Shown here piece by piece: positions 27,221-33,544 of a DNA stretch of 33,544 nt. The stretch lies in NCBI GenBank assembly GCA_007692545.1, contig REBV01000190.1:1-33544 (forward strand), read 5' to 3'. The stretch is from Puniceicoccaceae bacterium. Lineage in GTDB: Bacteria; Verrucomicrobiota; Verrucomicrobiia; Opitutales; Coraliomargaritaceae. A program made the translations under genes and the position numbers. How positions within the stretch are numbered: position 1 is the first letter of the stretch; the number at the start of each line of letters is the position of its first letter. The notes under the pieces were generated by a model, which had not been told where the DNA came from, ran no database searches, and saw only the letters and a list, made by a program, of their open reading frames with translations.

Positions 27221-27946
27221 ATGTCTAACTCGCCTACAAACAAAGTAGCTCACGCTTCCAGCGTGTCCCCACAACAAACTCACGCTTCCAGCGTGTCCCA
27301 ACCCACCACCGACACGCTGGAAGCGTGCACTACTTTTTTTAATCCGCATGCGCCGATCCAATCCAGCCAGCGCAACCTACCGCATTGGTATCAGGACGGA
27401 GTGGCCTATTTTGCGACTTTCCGCCTAGCGGATTCCATTCCCCGGCAAAAGCTCAAACAATGGCACGCCGAGCGCGAACACTGGCAGAAAGCAAACCCGG
27501 AACCACTCTCCAACAAACAACACAGTGAATACGCCGAACGCTTTCCCGAACGATTTCAAAAATGGCTGGATGCCGGAGGGGGTGCCTGCGTGCTCCGCAA
27601 CCCTGCATGCGGGCAAATCGTTGCCGACGCTATGCGCTTTTTCGATAACCAGCGCTATCACCTCGACGCATGGGTCATCATGCCCAACCACGTCCATGTT
27701 ATTTTCCAGGCGATACCACCCCATGCGCCCAAAGAAATTCTGCATACATGGAAGTCCTATACCGCCAACAAAATCAATCAACTCCTGAAGCGATCCGGTG
27801 CACTCTGGCAGCGGGAGGCCTACGATCACATCATCCGATCCCCCGCCCAACTGCATCACTATCGGAACTACATAGCACAAAATCCAGTCAAAGCCCGTAT
27901 CACCGTCACCCACATTAAAGTAGTTCACCCTTCCGAACCAAAGTAG
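27221..27946 (+). CDS. REP-associated tyrosine transposase (Y1_Tnp), short form; track ORF opens at 26879, true start uncertain
   Basis: 'NLPHWYQDGVAYFATFRLADSIP', 'HLDAWVIMPNHVHVIFQ' HUH motif, 'LWQREAYDHIIRSPAQLHHYRNYIAQNPVKARI'. Confidence 0.85.
   Translation: MSNSPTNKVAHASSVSPQQTHASSVSQPTTDTLEACTTFFNPHAPIQSSQRNLPHWYQDGVAYFATFRLADSIPRQKLKQWHAEREHWQKANPEPLSNKQHSEYAERFPERFQKWLDAGGGACVLRNPACGQIVADAMRFFDNQRYHLDAWVIMPNHVHVIFQAIPPHAPKEILHTWKSYTANKINQLLKRSGALWQREAYDHIIRSPAQLHHYRNYIAQNPVKARITVTHIKVVHPSEPK
27245..27333. repeat. REPIN E, lying inside the RAYT open frame
   Basis: Left unit 27245-27266, GTAG-less left unit around 27277-27297, right unit 27312-27333. Confidence 0.9.
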
Positions 27947-28090
27947 CTCACGCTTCCAGCGTGTTTAACTACAAACTCACGCTTCCAGCGTGTCCGACAA
28001 AGTAGCTCACGCTTCCAGCGTGTCCGACAATGTAGCTCACGCTTCCAGCGTGTCCCAACCCACCACCGACACGCTGGAAGCGTGTGCTAC
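27943..28090. repeat. REPIN F1: four left units in ~30-bp tandem and one right unit
   Basis: Left units at 27943, ~27972 (GTAG-less), 28002 and 28032; right unit 28069-28090; degenerate extra unit at 27920. Confidence 0.9.
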
Positions 28091-28126
28091 TTTATTTCCA
28101 TCATGGGCGTGTCCGACAACTCGGCG

Positions 28127-28148
28127 ACACGCTGGAAGCGTGCACTAC
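28127..28148. repeat. REPIN F2 right unit abutting the clpB 3' end, with only a partial left unit
   Basis: ACACGCTGGAAGCGTGCACTAC at 28127-28148; preceding GGCGTGTCCGACAACTCGGCG looks like a decayed left unit. Confidence 0.8.
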
Positions 28149-30742
28149 TTTATTTCCATCGTCAGTGCATCGTCGACGAGTTTAAATAAAACGACGCTTT
28201 GTTCGGCGATTTCGCCGCTGAGGAGGGCGCGGGCCAGCTTGGTCTCGACTTGTTTTTGCAGGAAGCGCTTGAGTGGTCGGGCACCGTAGACCGGATCGTA
28301 GCCTTTCTCGCCGATCCAGATGCGGGCGGCGTCTTCGAACTCGATGCTGATGCGGCGGTCGGCCAGACGCTGGTTCAGATCGACCAGGAGCAGATCCACG
28401 ATTCGCGTAATCTCATCCAGAGTCAGCGGCTTAAAGAGCACTGTGTCATCGATCCGATTGAGGAACTCGGGGCGGAAGCCCTGGCGTAACTCGCTCATGA
28501 CCGATTCGCGGACCGATTCAGGTATCTCCGAGCCGGATACGCCCTCCGTTAAATAACGACTGCCGACATTGGAAGTCATGATTATAACGGTGTTTTTGAA
28601 ATCCACCGTCCTGCCCTGTGCATCGGTGATGCGGCCGTCGTCCATGACTTGCAGCAGCACGTTGAAAACATCGGGGTGGGCCTTTTCAATTTCGTCGAAA
28701 AGCACTACGCTGTAAGGCTTACGCCGCACCGCTTCGGTCAGCTGACCACCTTCGTCGTAGCCGACGTATCCGGGAGGCGCTCCGATCAGGCGAGCCACCG
28801 CGTGCTTTTCCATGTATTCGGACATATCAATCCGCACAATATTATCCTCGGTATCGAAGAGTGTCTGCGCCAGGGTGCGGGCCAGCTCCGTCTTCCCCAC
28901 CCCGGTGGGCCCGAGAAAGAGAAAGCTACCGATGGGCCGACGTGGGTCCTTGATCCCGGCGCGGGCACGCAGGATGGCCTCGGAAACAAGCACCACGGCT
29001 TCATCCTGGCCGACCACGCGCTCGTGCAATACTTCTTCCAGTCGGAGCAGTTTCTCCTTTTCCCCTTCAACCAGGCGGGTCACGGGCACACCGGTCCACT
29101 TGGAGACGATTTCGGCGATCTCCTCCTGCGACACCTCTTCCTTGAGCAGGGCTCCTTCCTTGGCTTCGACTGCTTCGAGTTGTTTGAGCCGAGCCTCCAG
29201 CTCTGGCATCTTGCCATGGCGCAGCTGGGCGACTGTATTCAAATCGTAATTACGCTCAGCCTTTTCCATCTCGATGCGGGTGGCATCGAGCTCTTCACGG
29301 ACCTGCCGAATCTGATCGATCGCGCCCTTTTCGGCGTCCCACTGACTACGGAACACCGTTTCTTTCTCACGGATATCGGCCAGTTCTTTGGAAAGTGTCT
29401 TGAGGCGCTCCTTTGAGGCCGCATCCTTTTCGTTTTTCAGCGCGGCTTCTTCGATTTCGAGCTGGAGGGCGCGGCGAGATAGTTCGTCCAGCTCCTGCGG
29501 CATGGAGTCCATTTCGGTGCGAATCATGGCACAGGCCTCATCGACCAGGTCGATCGCCTTGTCAGGCAGGAAACGGTCGCTAATGTAGCGATGCGAGAGC
29601 ACGGCGGCTTGCACCAGAGCATTATCCTGAATGCGCACCCCGTGATGGAGTTCGAAGCGTTCCCGGATACCGCGTAGAATGGAGATGGTGTCTTCGACGT
29701 TGGGCTGATCGACTTGCACCGTTTGGAAGCGGCGCTCCAGGGCAGCATCCTTTTCGATGTATTTCCGATATTCGTCGAGCGTGGTCGCCCCGACACAGTG
29801 AAGCTCACCCCGGGCCAGCATCGGCTTGAGCATATTGCCCGCGTCCATCGCACCTTCGGACTTACCCGCACCCACGATGGTGTGCAACTCATCGATAAAA
29901 AGGAGAATGCGACCGTCGCTGTTTTTCACTTCGGCCAAGACGGCCTTGAGGCGCTCTTCGAACTCGCCCCGGTATTTGGCGCCGGCCACCAGCGAGCCCA
30001 TATCGAGCGCGAAGATGGTCTTGTCTTTGAGGCCTTCCGGCACATCGCCCCGCACAATGCGCTGGGCCAGACCTTCTACTATGGCGGTCTTGCCCACCCC
30101 GGGCTCACCGATGAGCACCGGGTTGTTCTTGGTCTTGCGCGATAGGATACGAATGACCCGCCGGATCTCCGAGTCCCGCCCGATGACGGGGTCCATCTTG
30201 CCCTTGCGGGCCATGGCCACCAGGTCGATGCCATACTTTTCCAAAGCCTCAAAAGTCGCCTCCGGATTGCGCGATGTCACCTTCTGGCCCGCCCGGGCCG
30301 ATTCGATGGCTGCCAGCACTTTCTTGGAATCGAGCTCAAACTGATCGAAAAATTTGCCCAACTTGCCCGCAGGCTCCGCCTCAAGCAGGCCCAGCAACAG
30401 ATGCTCCGTGCTGACAAAGTCATCACCCAGCGTGCTCTTAGCCTTGTCGGCCTCAGTCAGGGCTTTTTGCAGAGCCGTCGAGATGTAAACCTGACTGGCA
30501 TTGACGCTACCGCTGGCCTTCGGCAGCGCATCCAGCTCGCGCTTGGCGGCCAACTCCAAGGCAGCTGGTGATAGCTGCATGCGCTCCAAGAGCCCTGGCA
30601 CAATACCGCCCTCTTGCCGCAGCAAGGCCAAGAGTAAATGCCAGACACCAATTTCAGAATGCCCCTGCTGACGCGCTAAATTTTGCGCTTCCTGCACAGC
30701 GAAGGCAGACTTTTCAGTAAAACTATTAAAATCAATATTCAT
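28145..30742 (-). CDS. clpB: ClpB chaperone ATPase; ORF opens at 30778, [11 protein letters not shown] is the likely start
   Basis: '[32 protein letters not shown]', '[26 protein letters not shown]', ClpB middle domain and Clp N-terminal repeats. Confidence 0.97.
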   Translation of the reverse strand: MNIDFNSFTEKSAFAVQEAQNLARQQGHSEIGVWHLLLALLRQEGGIVPGLLERMQLSPAALELAAKRELDALPKASGSVNASQVYISTALQKALTEADKAKSTLGDDFVSTEHLLLGLLEAEPAGKLGKFFDQFELDSKKVLAAIESARAGQKVTSRNPEATFEALEKYGIDLVAMARKGKMDPVIGRDSEIRRVIRILSRKTKNNPVLIGEPGVGKTAIVEGLAQRIVRGDVPEGLKDKTIFALDMGSLVAGAKYRGEFEERLKAVLAEVKNSDGRILLFIDELHTIVGAGKSEGAMDAGNMLKPMLARGELHCVGATTLDEYRKYIEKDAALERRFQTVQVDQPNVEDTISILRGIRERFELHHGVRIQDNALVQAAVLSHRYISDRFLPDKAIDLVDEACAMIRTEMDSMPQELDELSRRALQLEIEEAALKNEKDAASKERLKTLSKELADIREKETVFRSQWDAEKGAIDQIRQVREELDATRIEMEKAERNYDLNTVAQLRHGKMPELEARLKQLEAVEAKEGALLKEEVSQEEIAEIVSKWTGVPVTRLVEGEKEKLLRLEEVLHERVVGQDEAVVLVSEAILRARAGIKDPRRPIGSFLFLGPTGVGKTELARTLAQTLFDTEDNIVRIDMSEYMEKHAVARLIGAPPGYVGYDEGGQLTEAVRRKPYSVVLFDEIEKAHPDVFNVLLQVMDDGRITDAQGRTVDFKNTVIIMTSNVGSRYLTEGVSGSEIPESVRESVMSELRQGFRPEFLNRIDDTVLFKPLTLDEITRIVDLLLVDLNQRLADRRISIEFEDAARIWIGEKGYDPVYGARPLKRFLQKQVETKLARALLSGEIAEQSVVLFKLVDDALTMEIK

Positions 30743-30974
30743 ACCCCGATTCCTGCATAAAGCATTCCACTTTAACAAACGTCCATCAAATCATAAAACA
30801 CTGATAATCAATATATTGAGATTTATAAAAACCACAGCGACCGGGTCATTCTCCGTGTAAACGTGACAGTTGAGCCAGTAGCCGCGCCATTCTGACACAC
30901 ACTCCGCTTCCCGCTCCGCGTAGCGCGCCGACTCTTCGCTCGACAAAATCTTTCCAATCCTTTCCCATACAAAA

Positions 30975-31370
30975 ATGATGAAGCTCTCTCCTTTCCGACC
31001 AGGCAATCACACAAAACTCCTCTTCGCGGCACTACTCATTTTAGGCGCACATTTGAGCTCCGGCTTCGAGCAGAGCAGCTATGCTGTATTTAAACTGGTC
31101 CCGGACAGCAAGGACGAGGCTTCGATCGTAGCGGATGGGCGACTAGCGATCAGCGAATCAATATTCCGACCAGCGGACGCAGCTGCGGCAAGCCCCAGCC
31201 TTGCGTCTCAGCCCACTAGTGCCTTTCAATTGGACCTTACTGGGAGCCAATTCGGCTCCAGTGGCAGCGCCTTCGACACCTCGCTCAATGACTTGCCACT
31301 TCAAAGCCCTGCGCCGATAAAAACGCTCGACCTCGATCTCGGTATTTCGGAGGTAGACAGCTCCCACTAG
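30975..31370 (+). CDS. Hypothetical secreted protein
   Basis: 131-aa ORF with signal-peptide-like 'KLLFAALLILGAHLSSG'; no family recognised. Confidence 0.4.
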   Translation: MMKLSPFRPGNHTKLLFAALLILGAHLSSGFEQSSYAVFKLVPDSKDEASIVADGRLAISESIFRPADAAAASPSLASQPTSAFQLDLTGSQFGSSGSAFDTSLNDLPLQSPAPIKTLDLDLGISEVDSSH

Positions 31371-31375
31371 CGGAA

Positions 31376-32029
31376 TCAGGACTTCCGGGTCTTCTTCGCT
31401 CGTTTGCGATGGGGATAGACCGTGCGGCAGATTTCACAATCCATGCCCTGACAACCCCGCGCCGTGCAATGCTCGCGACCATAGAAAATAATCTGCAGGT
31501 GCAGCTCGTTCCAGCACGACTGCGGAAACAGGCGCTTTAAATCCCGCTCGGTCTGCACCACGCTTTTTCCGTTGCTCAGCCCCCAGCGCTGAGCCAGGCG
31601 GTGGATGTGCGTATCGACCGGAAAAGCCGGTACACCGAAGGCCTGCGCCATGACCACCGAGGCCGTCTTGTGACCGACCGCCGGCAGTGCCTCCAAGGCC
31701 GCCATATCCGCCGGCACTACACCACCGTGCTGCTCCAATAAAATGCGCGAAAGCCCGGCGATACCCTTGGCCTTCATCGGCGAGAGTCCACACGGACGGA
31801 TGATGGCACGGATCTCCTCTTCCGGGACTTTGACCATCGCCTGCGGTGTATCGGCCCGTGCAAAAAGCAGCGGCGTGATCTGGTTGACCCGCACATCGGT
31901 GCACTGAGCCGACAGCAAGACTGCGATCAACAGTGTGTAGGGATCCTTATGATCCAGCGGCACCGGCGGATTCGGATACAGTTGCTGCAAGCGGTTTAGG
32001 ATGTAGCTGGCGCGTTCTTTTTTGGTCAT
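31376..32029 (-). CDS. nth: Endonuclease III
   Basis: 'LLIAVLLSAQCTDVRVNQITP', 'LEALPAVGHKTASVVMAQAFGVPAFPVDTHIHRLAQRWGL', C-terminal cysteine cluster 'CTARGCQGMDCEIC'. Confidence 0.95.
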   Translation of the reverse strand: MTKKERASYILNRLQQLYPNPPVPLDHKDPYTLLIAVLLSAQCTDVRVNQITPLLFARADTPQAMVKVPEEEIRAIIRPCGLSPMKAKGIAGLSRILLEQHGGVVPADMAALEALPAVGHKTASVVMAQAFGVPAFPVDTHIHRLAQRWGLSNGKSVVQTERDLKRLFPQSCWNELHLQIIFYGREHCTARGCQGMDCEICRTVYPHRKRAKKTRKS

Positions 32030-32122
32030 TTGCGTCGTCGGGTCTTTGTTTCTTGAAGCCTACTGAATCTTACGCCAATAAAAGATCAACTCGCATCCAT
32101 CACAAGCGCCGTTGCACGCCAA

Positions 32123-33544
32123 ATGTCATTTAAACTCGAAGATCTTCCCTATCAACGCCAAGCCATCGATGCAATCGTTCGACTATTCGAGGGGCAGCAG
32201 CGTAATTACTTCGATCTGGACCTGCGGGGCGATTGCTTTCCCAACAAACTTCTACTGGCCCGTAAAGAGATTCTCGCCAATATTGAAAAAATCATTCAGG
32301 AGAACGGCATCGGCCACGGAGAAGCCAGTCTCTGCATGGATCCCGACTACTGCGTTGAGATGGAGACCGGAACGGGTAAAACGCTGGTTTACCTGCGCAC
32401 CATTTACGAACTCTGCCGCGAATACGGCTTCACAAAATTTATTATTCTTGTCCCTTCCGTGCCGATTCGCGAGGGCGTTTTGAACACGATCGAGTCTTTC
32501 CGCGCTCAACTGGAGCGCCTCTACAATATTCCGCTTCACGCCTTCGAGTATGACAGTAAAAAACTGACCAAGGTGAAACGCTTTATCGAGGGCACGGACC
32601 TTCAGGTCATGATCATGACCACCCACTCTTTCAGTGCGGACGATAACATCATCAACCGTCCTGATCGCGATGACTCGCCCGACGGTTACTCTTACTGGCA
32701 GGCCCTTAGCAAGGTGCGCCCGATCGTCATCATGGACGAACCACAAGAGGGCATGGACACCGAAAACCTCGCACCCCGGCTCAACGCTCTCGATCCGGTT
32801 GCGCGCCTTCGCTATTCTGCGACTCACAAGCTCCTGCGTAACTTGGTTTACCGCCTGAGCCCTTTTGAAGCCTACAACCAGCGGCTGGTTAAGAAAATCG
32901 AGGTGCTCTCAGTCGCCGAAATCAACGACGAGGCCACCCTGAAAATAGAGCTGACCGATATCCAGACCGGCAACGGCCCGCCCAAGGCGAAACTCAAAGC
33001 CTGGCGGCAGATGGCCACTGGCTTTAAATACGCTGAGACCAAGTGGCTAAAATCAGGCGAGTCGCTGGAAGACGCCACCAAGAACATCTCCTACCGCGAT
33101 TTCAAAATCAGCCAGATTCGCGCCCAGGGCCTGCGCGGCGGTGGTGCCATGGTCAAATTCAGTAATGGCGTCGAACTCACGCCACACACCGCGACGGGTG
33201 ATATCAAAGGCATCTTTCGTCAGCAGCTCTACTGGCTCTGCTACCGCCACTTCCAAAAAGTCGATTCGCTTAAAACCCAAGGCATTAAACCGCTCTCACT
33301 TATCTTTATCGACCGGGTTGCCAACTATATGGAGCCCGACGGTATTATCCGCACACTTTTCGCCGAGGAATTTCCAAAAGCCTACCGCGATCATTATGGC
33401 GAAGAGGCTCCAGAAAGCTTCGTTCATGAGGTGCAGGCCTATTATTTCGCCAAGACCAACGCAGGCGAATTCACCGATAACGAGAACTCGATGGCGAAAC
33501 AGCGTGAAATCTACGACGAGATTCTGCGCGACAAAGAAGCCCTG
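32123..33544 (+). CDS. Type III restriction enzyme Res-like DEAD/DEAH helicase, partial at the right edge (absent from the ORF track because it has no stop)
   Basis: Translation from ATG 32123: MSFKLEDLPYQRQAIDAIVRLFEG...MDPDYCVEMETGTGKTLVYLRTIYEL...RPIVIMDEPQEGMD...LRYSATHK. Confidence 0.85.
   Translation, partial: MSFKLEDLPYQRQAIDAIVRLFEGQQRNYFDLDLRGDCFPNKLLLARKEILANIEKIIQENGIGHGEASLCMDPDYCVEMETGTGKTLVYLRTIYELCREYGFTKFIILVPSVPIREGVLNTIESFRAQLERLYNIPLHAFEYDSKKLTKVKRFIEGTDLQVMIMTTHSFSADDNIINRPDRDDSPDGYSYWQALSKVRPIVIMDEPQEGMDTENLAPRLNALDPVARLRYSATHKLLRNLVYRLSPFEAYNQRLVKKIEVLSVAEINDEATLKIELTDIQTGNGPPKAKLKAWRQMATGFKYAETKWLKSGESLEDATKNISYRDFKISQIRAQGLRGGGAMVKFSNGVELTPHTATGDIKGIFRQQLYWLCYRHFQKVDSLKTQGIKPLSLIFIDRVANYMEPDGIIRTLFAEEFPKAYRDHYGEEAPESFVHEVQAYYFAKTNAGEFTDNENSMAKQREIYDEILRDKEAL

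Noticed and set aside
27943-28090. Regularly spaced ~30-bp repeats resembling a short CRISPR array
   Set aside because: The unit itself is about 30 bp with almost no unique spacer, has a GTAG plus hairpin and an inverted partner, and no cas genes are present. REPIN array is the better explanation.
28649-29416. 255-aa plus-strand ORF inside clpB
   Set aside because: Antisense to conserved ClpB AAA+ sequence; no recognisable domain.
30791-31006. 71-aa minus-strand ORF upstream of clpB
   Set aside because: No recognised family, overlaps the opposite-strand secreted-protein ORF; not enough support to call.

Overview
The window reads as a bacterial chromosome segment. Repeat style and gene content suggest Verrucomicrobia/Opitutales-like, but that is inference. 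The left third (1-15.5 kb) is a cell-envelope locus: glycosyltransferase, a P-loop/nucleotidyltransferase-like protein, two ParB-like paralogues, two unusual Kdo/WaaP-type kinase proteins, and a full ADP-heptose set (gmhB, hldD, hldC/rfaE2, gmhA, hldA/rfaE1). Three PIN-domain toxin-antitoxin pairs and a DUF4143-type ATPase gene are interleaved with it. The centre (15.8-19.4 kb) holds an operon-like run of two roadblock/LC7-like proteins, a degenerate NtrC-like protein and amt, bordered by an IS4-type transposase relic and a 5'-truncated sucD remnant. The right third has two REP-associated tyrosine transposases (RAYT), a tripartite MFS-PlsC-acyl-ACP synthetase, a Na/Pi cotransporter, clpB, nth and the start of a type III restriction Res subunit that runs off the right edge. 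The most striking signal is a family of REPIN-like elements (AAAGTAGCTCACGCTTCCAGCGTGT...ACACGCTGGAAGCGTGCACTACTTT) at 21.0-28.15 kb. These have expanded left-hand units, provide the TAG stop codon of three adjacent genes, and in one case read in frame into a RAYT ORF. All family assignments come from motif recognition by eye; no searches were run.
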